From: Dyella solisilvae
GTDB lineage: Bacteria > Pseudomonadota > Gammaproteobacteria > Xanthomonadales > Rhodanobacteraceae
Assembly (NCBI RefSeq): GCF_003351225.1
Contig: NZ_QQSY01000008.1
Coordinates: 34,872-98,871 of the forward strand
Length of the DNA: 64,000 bases
Reading direction: 5' to 3'
Shown here: positions 49,693 to 59,081 of the stretch, piece by piece
Numbering within the stretch: position 1 is the first letter of the stretch
How the letters are laid out: every line of letters starts with the position of its first letter
Made by a program: the position numbers and the translations under genes
Notes under the pieces: model-generated
The model's database searches: none
Seen by the model: the letters and a program-made list of their open reading frames with translations, nothing else
What the model was told of the DNA's origin: nothing

Positions 49693-51066
49693 ATGCCCAT
49701 GCTCGAAAAAGTCGTCATCGCCAACCGTGGCGAAATCGCCCTGCGCGTGCTGCGCGCCTGCCACAGTCTTGGCATCAAGACCGTGGCGGTGCACTCCACC
49801 GCAGACCGCAACCTCAAACATGTCGGGCTCGCCGATGAGTCGATCTGCATCGGCCCGGCGCCGTCGGCCGACAGCTATCTCAACATCCCGCGCATTATCG
49901 CGGCAGCCGAGATCACCGACGCCCAGGCCATCCACCCGGGCTACGGCTTCCTCTCCGAGCGCGCCGACTTCGCCGAACAGGTGGAGCAGTCGGGCTTCAT
50001 CTTCATCGGCCCGACTGCTGACGTGATCCGCCTGATGGGCGACAAGGTCGAGGCGATCCGCGCCATGAAGGCCGCCGGCGTGCCGTGCGTGCCGGGCTCG
50101 GGCGGTCCGCTCGGCGACAACGTCGAGGAAAACAGCCGCATTGCGCGTGACATCGGCTACCCGGTGATCATCAAGGCCGCCGGCGGCGGCGGTGGTCGCG
50201 GCATGCGCGTGGTGCGCACCGAGGCCCACCTTGGCAACGCCATCACCATGACCAAGCAGGAGGCCAAGGCGGCCTTCGGCAACGATCAGGTGTACATGGA
50301 GAAGTTCCTGGAGAATCCGCGCCACGTGGAAATCCAGGTGCTGGCCGACGGCCAGGGCAACGCCATCCATCTCGGCGAGCGCGACTGCTCGATGCAGCGT
50401 CGCCACCAGAAGGTGGTGGAAGAAGCCCCCGCGCCGGGCATCACGCCGGAACTGCGCGAGCAGATCGGCAAGGTGTGCGTGGATGCCTGCATCCGCATCG
50501 GCTACCGCGGCGCCGGCACGTTCGAGTTCCTCTACGAGGACGGCCGCTTCTACTTCATCGAGATGAACACCCGCATCCAGGTGGAGCATCCGGTGACCGA
50601 GCTGATCACCGGCATCGACCTGGTGCGCGAGCAGTTGCTGATCGCCGGCGGAGAGAAGCTGTCGATCAAGCAGTCGGACATCCAGATCCACGGCCACGCG
50701 ATCGAGTGCCGCATCAATGCCGAGGATCCGGACAGCTTCCTGCCTTCGCCTGGCACGGTGAAGCGTTTCGAGGCGCCGGGTGGCCCGGGCGTGCGCGTGG
50801 ACACCCACCTGTACGACGGCTACCGCATTCCGCCGAACTACGACTCGATGATCGGCAAGCTGATCGTGCACGGCCCGGATCGCGAGACCGCGATTGCGCG
50901 CATGCGCCTGGCGCTGGCCGAGACGGTGATCGAAGGCGTGAAGTGCAACATCCCGTTGCAGCAGCGCATCATGGCCGACGTCGGTTTCCAGCAGGGTGGA
51001 CAGAACATCCACTACCTGGAAAAGCGCATGGCCGAACAGAAGGAAAAGGCCGCCACCGGCGGCTGA
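49693..51066 (+). CDS. accC: biotin carboxylase subunit of acetyl-CoA carboxylase
   Basis: A 457-aa ATP-grasp enzyme that carboxylates the biotin on AccB. It shows [14 protein letters not shown], the glycine-rich loop [30 protein letters not shown] and [16 protein letters not shown]. Length is normal. MLEKV at 49699 is an alternative start. It is co-transcribed with accB; accA and accD are not in the window. Confidence 0.98.
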   Translation: MPMLEKVVIANRGEIALRVLRACHSLGIKTVAVHSTADRNLKHVGLADESICIGPAPSADSYLNIPRIIAAAEITDAQAIHPGYGFLSERADFAEQVEQSGFIFIGPTADVIRLMGDKVEAIRAMKAAGVPCVPGSGGPLGDNVEENSRIARDIGYPVIIKAAGGGGGRGMRVVRTEAHLGNAITMTKQEAKAAFGNDQVYMEKFLENPRHVEIQVLADGQGNAIHLGERDCSMQRRHQKVVEEAPAPGITPELREQIGKVCVDACIRIGYRGAGTFEFLYEDGRFYFIEMNTRIQVEHPVTELITGIDLVREQLLIAGGEKLSIKQSDIQIHGHAIECRINAEDPDSFLPSPGTVKRFEAPGGPGVRVDTHLYDGYRIPPNYDSMIGKLIVHGPDRETAIARMRLALAETVIEGVKCNIPLQQRIMADVGFQQGGQNIHYLEKRMAEQKEKAATGG

Positions 51067-51112
51067 AGCACCCCGGCGGGCCGCAACTGCGGCCCGCCGA
51101 TGCGGCATCACC

Positions 51113-51481
51113 ATGTCCGAACTGATCACCCTGCGCGAAGCGATCGACGCGATCCGCGACGCCTTCGACGAAGGCGATGGCTGGGATCGCTACGCCTGGG
51201 TGTACATCCGCGGCGAGATCACCGAGCCGGGCTGCCGCCTGTATCTCTCGCATGTCGCCGACGAGGACGACGCACTGATCGACGACCGTGGCGAGGCCAT
51301 GCCGCCATTCGCCGCGCGGCATCACCTGCAGCATTTCCTGGAAGCGAGCGACTTCGCCGAAGTGCTTTTCGTGCAGCGAAAGCGTGCACCCGCCTCCAGC
51401 GTCGACGATTACGCCCGCGCGCTCGAACACTATCGCCGCCACGACGCCTTCCTCGGCATGTCGCCCGATTCCTCGCCGTAA
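51113..51481 (+). CDS. hypothetical 122-aa acidic protein
   Basis: A soluble, acidic protein rich in Asp, Glu, Tyr and Trp (for example EGDGWDRYAWVYIRGE and SHVADEDDALID). There is no signal peptide, membrane segment or domain that I recognise. It follows accC by 46 bases on the same strand and precedes prmA after a repeat, so it may be at the end of the accBC transcript. The start at 51113 is the first ATG that keeps the acidic N-terminal helix. Confidence 0.7.
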   Translation: MSELITLREAIDAIRDAFDEGDGWDRYAWVYIRGEITEPGCRLYLSHVADEDDALIDDRGEAMPPFAARHHLQHFLEASDFAEVLFVQRKRAPASSVDDYARALEHYRRHDAFLGMSPDSSP

Positions 51482-51546
51482 GACGCTCGCCATTCCCGCA
51501 AACCCCAAAGGGGGCCAGGAGCGGGAGGCGCCTTGCAAGAGCGAAG

Positions 51547-51606
51547 CGGGTCATCCCGCCGCCTCCAGGTCGCAGCAGCAAGCCACTGGATTCCCGCTTT
51601 CGCGGA
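51547..51606. repeat. decayed inverted-repeat element before prmA
   Basis: GCGGGTCATCCCGC on the left and CCACTGGATTCCCGC with GCGGAAAG on the right follow the pattern of the element at 31288 but have lost part of the arms. Confidence 0.5.
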
Positions 51607-51696
51607 AAGAACGCGCGCCGGGCAAGCGCGTGCCGTCATCGCACACCCGCCGTTCCACATCGGCGACAATGTGCTCCTGAATCGCAGGAACCATCC

Positions 51697-52596
51697 ATGC
51701 CCTGGCTCGAACTCACCCTCACCATCCGCTCGGAACAGCAACCGCGCGTGGAAGAAGCACTCGACGACGTCGGCGCGCTGTCCGTCACCATGCAGGACGC
51801 CGATGCGGAGACCCCGGACGAGCAGGCGATCTTCGAACCGGGCGTGGGCGAGCTGCCATTGTGGCCGACCATCACGCTCAACGCGCTGTTCGAAGCCGAC
51901 ACCGATCGCCGTGGCCTCAGCGAGGCGCTGGGCGATCTGCTGCCGTGGCTGGAACCGGACCACCTGCAGTTTCGTGACGTGGCTGACGAGGACTGGGAAC
52001 GGGCCTGGATGGACCAGTTCAAGCCGATGGCGTTCGGCCGTCGCCTGTGGATCTACCCGTGGAACATCGAGCCACCGGAAGACGACGACATCGTGGTCGT
52101 GCGCCTCGACCCCGGCCTCGCCTTTGGCAGTGGCACCCACCCCACCACCGCGCTGTGCCTGGCGTGGCTGGACAGCCTCGACCTGGCCGGCAAGAGCGTG
52201 ACCGACTTCGGTTGCGGCTCCGGCATCCTGGCCATCGCCGCGCTGAAGCTCGGCGCGTCCAGCGCCGTCGGCGTGGACAATGATCCGCAGGCACTCACCG
52301 CCTCGGCCGACAATGCCGAGCGCAACGAGGTCGCCGATCGCCTCGCGCTGTTCCTGCCCGAGGACCTCGAGGCCGAACCCGCCGACGTCTTTATCGCCAA
52401 CATCCTCGCTGGCCCGCTGGGCGAGCTGGCGCCAATCTTCGCCGCGGCCGCCAGGCCCGGCGCGCCGTTTGCGATCTCCGGCATCCTGCAAGGCCAGCAG
52501 GATGAATTGTTGCAGCGCTACGCCGAGTGGTTCGAGGATCTGCGCGTGGAGACGCTGGAGGACTGGGTGCGCATCAGCGGCAGACGTCGCGGCTGA
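51697..52596 (+). CDS. prmA: ribosomal protein L11 methyltransferase
   Basis: A 299-aa SAM-dependent enzyme that trimethylates L11. The N-terminal substrate-recognition domain (1-100) and DEDWERAWMDQFKP linker are typical. The methyltransferase domain shows LDPGLAFGSGTHPTT, then the SAM motif DFGCGSGILAIAAL, then FIANILAGPL. Length is normal. The start MPWLEL at 51697 matches the family; the longer upstream frame runs through the repeat. The order accC-(hypothetical)-prmA-DUF3426-fis-purH follows the gammaproteobacterial pattern. Confidence 0.97.
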   Translation: MPWLELTLTIRSEQQPRVEEALDDVGALSVTMQDADAETPDEQAIFEPGVGELPLWPTITLNALFEADTDRRGLSEALGDLLPWLEPDHLQFRDVADEDWERAWMDQFKPMAFGRRLWIYPWNIEPPEDDDIVVVRLDPGLAFGSGTHPTTALCLAWLDSLDLAGKSVTDFGCGSGILAIAALKLGASSAVGVDNDPQALTASADNAERNEVADRLALFLPEDLEAEPADVFIANILAGPLGELAPIFAAAARPGAPFAISGILQGQQDELLQRYAEWFEDLRVETLEDWVRISGRRRG

Positions 52597-52682
52597 GCGC
52601 CCATTCACGTTGGCCCCGAGGCGCGGATGATTTGTGCTCCCCGGTGCACTAGGCTTGCCACAGCTCGACACCAACGGACCGC

Positions 52683-53480
52683 ATGTACGCCCAATGTCCC
52701 GAATGCATGACCGTGTTCTCGCTGAACACGGAAACACTTGCGCAGGCGCGCGGGCAAGTCGTGTGCGGGCATTGCGGCAGCGAATTCGATGCGCTGGCCT
52801 CGCTGTGCGACCAGCTGCCGCCGGAACCCTTCGAGTTCCTCACGCCACGCATGCCCGAGCCGCCGCCGCAGCTCGATCTGGCCGTCTACCGGCCGCACGC
52901 TGAAGCGGCTGCCGTCCCTGCGATTGCCGCCGCGCCCGCTGACGCGCGGGACGACATCGAGGATTTCAGCAAGCTGGTGGTCGCGCCGCGCTTCGCGCGC
53001 TCCGAACCCCGCCCGCGTCGCTGGCCCTGGATTACCGCCAGCGCATTGCTGCTGCTCGGGCTGGGCGCCCAGATCGCCTGGGCCAAGCGCGATGCCCTGA
53101 TCAGCGATGACACCGTCGGACCGTGGCTGCGCGAGACCTGCTCCACCCTCGGCTGCCAGCTGCCGCTGGTGCAGGACACCAGCCACCTGAGCCTGCTTGC
53201 CCGTGACGTGCAGGCCCACCCTTCGGTGCCCGGCGCCCTGCTGATCACCGCCAGCCTGCGCAATGACGCGCCGTTCGCCCAGCCCTATCCGGTCGTGGTG
53301 ATCACCCTCTCCGACGCCAACGGTAAGCGCCTGGCGATGCGTCGCCTCCGCCCCAGCGAATACCTCGGCGAAGGCGCGGTGATGCAGCGTGGCATCGCGC
53401 CCGACGGCATCGCCGCCCTGCTGCTCGAGGTGGAAGACCCCGAGGGCAAGGCCGTGGCCTTCGAGTTCGCGTTCGAATAG
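52683..53480 (+). CDS. zinc-ribbon and DUF3426 membrane protein
   Basis: A 265-aa protein. The N-terminus is an MJ0042-type zinc ribbon (CPEC at 5-8 and CGHC at 28-31). A linker rich in Ala and Pro follows, then one transmembrane helix (about 116-133) and a periplasmic DUF3426 domain (about 150-265) with AHPSVPGALLITASLRND. The family is encoded between prmA and fis in many gammaproteobacteria; its role is unknown. A dus-type gene often found next to it is absent here. Confidence 0.9.
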   Translation: MYAQCPECMTVFSLNTETLAQARGQVVCGHCGSEFDALASLCDQLPPEPFEFLTPRMPEPPPQLDLAVYRPHAEAAAVPAIAAAPADARDDIEDFSKLVVAPRFARSEPRPRRWPWITASALLLLGLGAQIAWAKRDALISDDTVGPWLRETCSTLGCQLPLVQDTSHLSLLARDVQAHPSVPGALLITASLRNDAPFAQPYPVVVITLSDANGKRLAMRRLRPSEYLGEGAVMQRGIAPDGIAALLLEVEDPEGKAVAFEFAFE

Positions 53481-53558
53481 CCGTCCATTTGGCTGAGCTC
53501 GCCGCGCCTCGGGTCGGCCTGCCTTGGCGATGCCGGGACACGCATAGGCCGTGCCAGC

Positions 53559-53594
53559 TTCAGGCAAATTTGTCCATAGGACATTTGCTGAAGG
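53559..53594 (+). promoter_or_regulatory. imperfect hairpin in the long fis leader
   Basis: The left arm CTTCAGGCAAATTTGTCC and right arm GGACATTTGCTGAAG pair over 15 bp with small bulges around ATA. It lies in the 287-base gap before fis, in an AT-rich part. Downstream, TAAAAT (53631) and TAAACT (53652) are -10-like; the latter is followed by a GC-rich discriminator as in stringently controlled fis promoters. It may be an operator or a terminator-like structure of the upstream gene. Confidence 0.45.
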
Positions 53595-53767
53595 CGCGAT
53601 AGAAGATAAAGGGTACGGTCGCAGGGACTTAAAATTATCGGCACGCGAGGGTAAACTCGCGCCTTCGTCTTGTGCTGCACCCGGCGTTCCATGCGAGCCG
53701 CCGCCCGCGGTATTGCCATAAACAAATGCAAGGGCCTACGTAGCCTTTGCGTCGAACGTGAGGGGAA

Positions 53768-54055
53768 ATGCCAGTGAATGCCGTCAGACTGCCTGTCAAC
53801 GAGCCTCCTTCGGAGACTTCGTCGCAGAGCGCGTTGAGTGAATGCGTCAGTCGGACCGTCCGTCGCTACCTCGCCGATATCGGCGACACGGAATGCGACG
53901 AGGGTCTGCACGCGCTTGTCATTCGCGAAGTCGAAGGCCCACTGCTGCGCGAAGTCCTGGCCTGGCATGACGGCAACCAGAGCCGCGCCGCCGCCGTGCT
54001 CGGCATCAATCGCGCAACACTGCGCAAGAAGCTCGCCGCCCACGGCCTGCTGTAA
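53768..54055 (+). CDS. fis: DNA-binding protein Fis
   Basis: A 95-aa nucleoid protein that bends DNA and activates rRNA and other growth-linked promoters. The C-terminal helix-turn-helix (about 69-93) reads NQSRAAAVLGINRATLRKKL, the family hallmark, and LREVLAWHDGN precedes it. Length is normal. The start at 53768 has GAGGGGAA just upstream. It is followed by purH, as in Pseudomonas. Confidence 0.97.
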   Translation: MPVNAVRLPVNEPPSETSSQSALSECVSRTVRRYLADIGDTECDEGLHALVIREVEGPLLREVLAWHDGNQSRAAAVLGINRATLRKKLAAHGLL

Positions 54056-54187
54056 CAATTCCCGCCTATCCAGGGGCGACGCCCCGCGCCTGCCGGCGAT
54101 CACGGCACGCAAGCCGCATGCCGATCGCCGTTTAGCCGTCCATCCGTCGAAAAGACCTCCTCACCGACGGTTCGGCTCCAGCCAGCT

Positions 54188-54193
54188 ATAATG
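54188..54193 (+). promoter_or_regulatory. -10 box of a purH promoter
   Basis: A perfect TATAAT, 28 bases before the purH start. The -35 region at about 54165-54170 is weak. It allows purH to be transcribed apart from fis. Confidence 0.6.
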
Positions 54194-54220
54194 ATTGGCT
54201 TCCCCGTCCTGGAAGTCGCC

Positions 54221-55831
54221 ATGTCTGCCTCTGCTGTCACTCCCATTCGCCGCGCGCTGCTGAGCGTGTCGGACAAGACCGGCCTGATCGACCTGGGCCA
54301 GCGACTGAGCAAAGCCGGCGTGGAACTGCTTTCCACCGGCGGCAGCGCCAAGGCGCTTCGCGAGGCCGGCATCCCGGTGAAGGACGTCAGCGAACTGACC
54401 AGCTTTCCCGAGATCATGGACGGCCGCGTAAAGACCCTGCACCCGAAGGTGCATGGCGGCCTGCTCGGCCGGCGTGGCACCGACGATGCGGTGATGGCCG
54501 AACTGGGCATCGCGCCGATCGACCTGCTGGTGCTCAACCTGTATCCGTTCGAGCAGACCGTGGCCCGCCCCGACTGCACGCTGGAAGACGCGATCGAGAA
54601 CATCGATATCGGCGGCCCGGCCATGCTGCGCTCGGCGGCAAAGAACTGGAACGACGTCGGCGTGCTGACCTCGCCCGACCAGTACCCGCAGGCGCTGGGC
54701 GAGATCGAATCGCAGGGCGGCCTCAGCCGCGCCACGAGATTCAAGCTGGCGGTGGCCGCGTTCAACCGCGTCTCCAACTATGACGGCGCGATCAGCGACT
54801 ACCTCTCGGCGCTCAAGCTCAATGACGAGCTCGACGCCATCGCCGGCCATGAGGCATTTCCGGAACAGGCCAACGGCCGCTTCGTGAAGATGATGGATCT
54901 GCGCTACGGCGAGAACCCGCACCAGCAGGCCGCCTTCTACCGCGACCTGTACCCGGCGCCGGGCACGCTGGCCACCTTCCGCCAGCTGCAGGGCAAGGAG
55001 CTGTCGTTCAACAACATCGCTGACTCCGACGCCGCGTGGGAGTGCGTGCGCAGCTTCACCAAGCCGGCCTGCGTGATCGTCAAGCACGCCAATCCGTGCG
55101 GCGTGGCGGTGAGCCTGGATGGCATCGGCCGTGCGTATGACCTGGCCTACCAGACCGATCCCACCTCCGCGTTCGGCGGCATCATCGCCTTCAACCGCGT
55201 GGTCGACGCCGCCACCGCGCGCGCCATCGTCGAGCGCCAGTTCGTCGAGGTGGTGCTGGCGCCTGGCTACGAGGACGAAGCACTGAAGGCGTTCGCCAAG
55301 AAGACCAACGTGCGCGTGCTGGAGATCCCCGCGCCGGCCGATGGCGACCTGGCCAAGGCACATCCGGGCAATGATGTCCGTCGCGTGGGCTCGGGCCTGC
55401 TGATCCAGACCGCCGATCGCGCGATGGTGAAGGCTGAAGACCTGAAGATCGTCACCAAGCGCGCGCCGACGCCGACCGAGATCGACGACCTGATCTTCGC
55501 CTGGAAGGTGGCCAAGTACGTCAAGAGCAACGCCATCGTCTACGCGAAGAACCGTCAGACCATCGGCGTGGGCGCCGGCCAGATGAGCCGCGTGTACAGC
55601 GCGAAGATCGCCGGCATCAAGGCCGCCGACGAGAAGCTGGAAGTGCGCGGCTCGGTGATGGCATCGGATGCGTTCTTCCCGTTCCGCGACGGCATCGACG
55701 CGGCCGCCGCCGCGGGCATCAGCGCGGTGATCCAGCCGGGCGGTTCGATGCGCGACGCGGAGGTGATTGCTGCCGCCGACGAGCACGGCATGGCGATGGT
55801 GTTCACTGGCATTCGCCATTTCCGCCACTGA
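54221..55831 (+). CDS. purH: bifunctional AICAR transformylase/IMP cyclohydrolase
   Basis: A 536-aa enzyme for the last two steps of IMP synthesis. The N-terminal IMP cyclohydrolase part (1-about 200) has [11 protein letters not shown] and [18 protein letters not shown] [14 protein letters not shown]. The C-terminal AICAR transformylase part has [23 protein letters not shown] and the catalytic KH pair there, and ends [11 protein letters not shown]. Length is normal. The start at 54221 (MSASAV) is consistent with the -10 box just upstream. purD is not next to it; a repeat-rich gap follows. Confidence 0.98.
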   Translation: MSASAVTPIRRALLSVSDKTGLIDLGQRLSKAGVELLSTGGSAKALREAGIPVKDVSELTSFPEIMDGRVKTLHPKVHGGLLGRRGTDDAVMAELGIAPIDLLVLNLYPFEQTVARPDCTLEDAIENIDIGGPAMLRSAAKNWNDVGVLTSPDQYPQALGEIESQGGLSRATRFKLAVAAFNRVSNYDGAISDYLSALKLNDELDAIAGHEAFPEQANGRFVKMMDLRYGENPHQQAAFYRDLYPAPGTLATFRQLQGKELSFNNIADSDAAWECVRSFTKPACVIVKHANPCGVAVSLDGIGRAYDLAYQTDPTSAFGGIIAFNRVVDAATARAIVERQFVEVVLAPGYEDEALKAFAKKTNVRVLEIPAPADGDLAKAHPGNDVRRVGSGLLIQTADRAMVKAEDLKIVTKRAPTPTEIDDLIFAWKVAKYVKSNAIVYAKNRQTIGVGAGQMSRVYSAKIAGIKAADEKLEVRGSVMASDAFFPFRDGIDAAAAAGISAVIQPGGSMRDAEVIAAADEHGMAMVFTGIRHFRH

Positions 55832-55843
55832 GACGACGACGAA

Positions 55844-55870
55844 AAACGGGGCCGAAAGGCCCCGTTTTTT
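55844..55870 (+). terminator. purH terminator
   Basis: Stem AAACGGGGCC/GGCCCCGTTT with a GAAA tetraloop, followed by a T run to about 55871. Confidence 0.93.
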
Positions 55871-56036
55871 TGTTTGTGAGGGAGCGCGCTTTCACGGCCC
55901 CGCACCGTCATCCCAGAGAAAGCTGGACGGAGCGCGAAGCGCGGAGAACGCCCGGAGGGCGGCCCCGAAGGGGCGCGCGCAACGAGTCATCCAGTGCCTT
56001 GACTTTTCGCTGTCGGTGTAACGACGCCGCGAGCGT

Positions 56037-56127
56037 GCTCGCCTGCGGCGGGCTTCCGTCCTCCTGCCGGAGGCCGGCTCACTTTTCTTTGCTTGCTCAA
56101 AGAAAAGTAACCAAAAGAAAGAGCACC
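56037..56127 (+). repeat. GC-rich intergenic repeat, copy A
   Basis: Begins CTCGCCTGCGGCGGGCTTCC, has an internal hairpin-forming CTCCTGCCGGAGGCCGG, and ends in a stem of TTTTCTTTGC and its partner CAAAGAAAAG followed by TAACCAAAAG. Copies B and C are at 56611 (inverted) and 63910. Confidence 0.8.
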
Positions 56128-56419
56128 CCACTCGGCGCTGGCCGCGCCTGCGGCCCGACCAGTCCGTGAGGGGCGGCCGGGCTTTTCGACCGGGCTCCTG
56201 CCCGGACGAAAAGGGATCGACATCCCTGTCGATCCCCCTGCGGGCCTCATCGTCCACCCCTCACCGCCTCACAGGGGTATGGGTGACGGCTCGTGCCGCT
56301 GCGCGGCACATCGCTTCGCAAATCCCTCGTTTCTCCCTGTAGAGGCGCAACCTGTACGCGACCGCAGTCAGGCGACTACCGCTGCTATCGAGCACACGGC
56401 GCTCTCCGACAGAGACGAT

Positions 56420-56447
56420 TTTGCTCTTTGCTCTTTGCTCTTTGCTC
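56420..56447. repeat. four tandem copies of a 7-bp unit
   Basis: TTTGCTC is repeated four times without error from 56420 to 56447. It lies between the inverted repeat copies and outside any gene. Confidence 0.9.
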
Positions 56448-56610
56448 TCGCTTTGGCTTTTGACCTCCCCTCCCCTATGACGCGAGCGGGCGGGAGGTGG
56501 AACAGCCCGAAGGGTGGCCGGCAGGGACGCCGGCCAGTGGATCGTCAGGGCAGGATGCCCTGTCGATTCACCCCGCCTCCCGGCCGCGACCCCGCAGGGG
56601 CGCGCCATCG

Positions 56611-56703
56611 GGGTGGCCTCTCTTTTGGTTACTTTTCTCTGGCCACACAGAGAAAAGTGACCCGCTGCCCGGCAGGGCAGCGGAAGCCCGCCGCAGGCGA
56701 GCC
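56611..56703 (-). repeat. GC-rich intergenic repeat, copy B (inverted)
   Basis: On the minus strand it reads CTCGCCTGCGGCGGGCTTCC, then a variant GC hairpin and the TTTTCTCT/AGAGAAAAG stem with AACCAAAAG. It is inverted relative to copy A, with 483 bases between. Confidence 0.8.
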
Positions 56704-56895
56704 CGATCGCGCCACCCTCAAATCAAGAGCAAAAGTCACTGGATCCCAGCCTTCGCTGGGATGACGTCGAGGGAACGCACACGGAGATGGGTAGCCTCCC
56801 CCAGATGATGTGCGCACCTCGCGCTCCATCCTTTTTCCGCAGGGATGACAAAGTGGGAGCGGGAGCTCGAAAACGACTCCGAATGCTCCGACGCA

Positions 56896-57906
56896 TCAAC
56901 TCGCCTCCACCACCTCGCGCTGCGCCCTCACCTCCACCGGCCGCGCCGCATAACGCCGCGCCAGCACCGCACACGTCATCAGCTGAATCTGGTGGAACAG
57001 CATGATCGGCAACACGATGGTGCCCATCGGATGGCCGGCGAACAGCACCTTGGCCATCGGCACGCCACTGGCCAGGCTCTTCTTGGAGCCGCAGAACACG
57101 ATGGTGATCTCGTCCTCACGATTGAAGCCCAGCGCGCGCGCGCCATAGCGCGTCACCAGCAAGGCAACCGCCAGCAGCACTGCGTTGACTATCAGCAGGC
57201 CGCCCAGCACCGGCAGCGGCGTCTGCTTCCACAGGCCCTGCAGCACCGCCGCGCTGAAAGCGGTGTAGACCACCAGCAGGATCGAGCCCTGGTCCACGTA
57301 GGACAGCATGGCGCGGTTGCGCTGCACCCAGGCGCCGATCCAGCGCTGCGCCACCTGGCCGGCCACGAATGGCGCCAGCAGCTGCAGCACGATGGCGCCG
57401 ATCGCATCCCAGCTCATGCCGCCCTGCCCGTGTGATTGCAGCATCACGCCCACCAGCAACGGCGTGATGAAAATGCCCAGCAGGCTGGAGGCTGATGCCG
57501 CGCATATCGCAGCAGGGATGTTGCCGCGGGCCATCGAGGTGAAAGCAATGGACGACTGCACCGTCGAGGGCAAGGTGCACAGGAACAGCACGCCCAGATA
57601 AAGCGCGGGCGTGACCAACGGGGACAGCAGCGGACGCAGCACGATACCCAGCAGCGGGAACAACACGAAGGTGCTGGCCAGTACGGTCAGGTGCAGGCGC
57701 CAGTGCGTCATGCCCGCCACCACCGCCTCACGCGACAGCTTGGCGCCGTGCAGGAAGAACAGCAGCGCGATGGCCAGATCCGTGATCACGTTGAACACGC
57801 TCGCCGCCGTGCCACGACAGGGCAGCACGCTGGCCAGCACCACCGTCACCACCAGGGCGCAGGTGAAGCGGTCGGGAAGGAATCGGCGCAGGAACATGGT
57901 GATCAT
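56896..57906 (-). CDS. SBF-like (bile acid:sodium symporter family) transporter
   Basis: A 336-aa inner-membrane protein with about nine to ten transmembrane helices. It belongs to the SBF-like group (PF13593, SLC10A7-like): LAIALLFFLHGAKLSREAV, FLCTLPSTVQSSIAFTSMARGN and FCGSKKSLASGVPMAKVLF. Substrate is unknown; the group should not be read as true bile-acid transporters. The start could be 57906 or 57897 (MFLRRF). It is divergent from a LysR regulator, which probably controls it. Confidence 0.92.
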   Translation of the reverse strand: MITMFLRRFLPDRFTCALVVTVVLASVLPCRGTAASVFNVITDLAIALLFFLHGAKLSREAVVAGMTHWRLHLTVLASTFVLFPLLGIVLRPLLSPLVTPALYLGVLFLCTLPSTVQSSIAFTSMARGNIPAAICAASASSLLGIFITPLLVGVMLQSHGQGGMSWDAIGAIVLQLLAPFVAGQVAQRWIGAWVQRNRAMLSYVDQGSILLVVYTAFSAAVLQGLWKQTPLPVLGGLLIVNAVLLAVALLVTRYGARALGFNREDEITIVFCGSKKSLASGVPMAKVLFAGHPMGTIVLPIMLFHQIQLMTCAVLARRYAARPVEVRAQREVVEAS

Positions 57907-58101
57907 GGGTGAAAGGGTTGGAGGCCGGCGAAGCCCTCGAACGCCCAGTCATTCCCGCAACACGGGAGCCTCGCGGCGTTCGAGTCCGTCAAAGGCAGTG
58001 ATGCCCGGTCCATGCATCGCTGCGATGCCGCGCTGACGCAGCATTCAACGGCCGCTATTGGATCGCGACCCCATTGATTATTCAAATTGTTTTATCTGAT
58101 C

Positions 58102-58114
58102 TACTGATACAGTA
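58102..58114. promoter_or_regulatory. LysR-type binding box
   Basis: TACTGATACAGTA is a perfect dyad of T-N11-A form, the classical LysR-type site. It lies 6 bases before the LysR start and within the AT-rich divergent promoter region. Confidence 0.65.
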
Positions 58115-58119
58115 ATCGC

Positions 58120-59004
58120 ATGAATATCAGCCTGCGCCAGCTCCGTGCGTTTCTCGCCGTGGCGCGCCAGCAGCATTTCCGGCGCGCGGCCGACCATCTG
58201 CACCTGAGTCAGCCAGCCGTGAGCCGCTACATCGCCGAGCTGGAAGCGGAGCTCGGCGTGCGCCTGTTTGATCGAACCACGCGCGCGGTGGTACCGACCG
58301 AGGCCGGCCGTTACCTGGAAGGCGCCATCGGTCGCGTGCTGGACGAGCTGGAAGGTGTGCTCGACCACGTGCAATCCGAGGGCGAGCGGCGGCGCGGAAA
58401 GGTGCACGTGGCCTCGGTACCGACCCTTTCGGCCGGACTGATGCCGCAATGCATCGCCGACTGCGCCCGGCGCTATCCCGAACTCACGATCCAGTTGCAC
58501 GACCAGTCGCAGACGCAGGTGCTGGACGCCGTGCTCGGCGGTGAAGTCGATTTCGGCGTGGCGATCGCTCCGCCAGCCAACGCCGAGTTCGACAGCGAAA
58601 GCATCCTGCGCGACCCGTTCGTGCTGGTGTGTCGTCCCGACCATGCGCTGGCGCGCCTGGACCGGGTGCCGTGGCGCAAACTGCAGGGCCAGCCGCTGGT
58701 GCTGCTGGACTACAGCTCCGGCAGCCGTCGCCTGATCGACCACGCGCTGGCCAGCCGTGGCATCGAGGCCCAGGTGGTGCAGCAGACCGGCCACACCCTC
58801 ACCGCCTTCCGCATGGTGGAGGCCGGTCTCGGCGTCAGCGTCAGCCCGGCGCTGTCACCGCCGCCGTCGACGCTGGTGACTCGACCGCTCACGCCACAGG
58901 AGAGCCGCGACGTGGTGCTGCTCAAGCGCCGACAGCGCTCGCTGTCGCCACTGGCGTCCCTGGTGTGGGAGCACCTGCGCGACGCGGGCGCCAAGCAGAC
59001 CTAG
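58120..59004 (+). CDS. LysR-family transcriptional regulator
   Basis: A 294-aa regulator. The winged helix (1-60) reads LRQLRAFLAVARQQHFRRAADHLHLSQPAVSRYI, and the effector domain (about 90-290) has the LysR_substrate pattern with GEVDFGVAI and FRMVEAGLGVSV. The effector is unknown. It is divergent from the SBF-like transporter, the usual LysR target arrangement, with a T-N11-A dyad between them. The next gene, a GST, starts 77 bases on and may be co-transcribed. Confidence 0.95.
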   Translation: MNISLRQLRAFLAVARQQHFRRAADHLHLSQPAVSRYIAELEAELGVRLFDRTTRAVVPTEAGRYLEGAIGRVLDELEGVLDHVQSEGERRRGKVHVASVPTLSAGLMPQCIADCARRYPELTIQLHDQSQTQVLDAVLGGEVDFGVAIAPPANAEFDSESILRDPFVLVCRPDHALARLDRVPWRKLQGQPLVLLDYSSGSRRLIDHALASRGIEAQVVQQTGHTLTAFRMVEAGLGVSVSPALSPPPSTLVTRPLTPQESRDVVLLKRRQRSLSPLASLVWEHLRDAGAKQT

Positions 59005-59081
59005 CAGGAGAAAGGGATGTGCTCACGTCGCCTTGAACGGGCGGCGGCCAAGATCGCGCTCTCCAGGCGAGAGGGCGTCCC

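Larger units (their letters stand above)
55871..56895. repeat. 1-kb non-coding region built from repeats
   Basis: No gene seen. It holds a GTCATCCCAG-type fragment at 55907, two inverted copies of a longer repeat (56037-56127 and 56611-56703), GC-rich arms between them that resemble each other in inverted orientation (blocks with GATCGAC/GTCGATC at 56214-56236 and TCGAT near 56566), a 7-bp tandem repeat at 56420, and a decayed GGATCCCAGC element at 56738-56766. Confidence 0.7.

Noticed and set aside
49213..51129. 638-codon minus-strand open frame opposite accB-accC
   Set aside because: Antisense shadow of two certain genes.
56420..56447. Repeat array as a possible CRISPR
   Set aside because: The units are 7 bp with no spacers; it is a simple tandem repeat.
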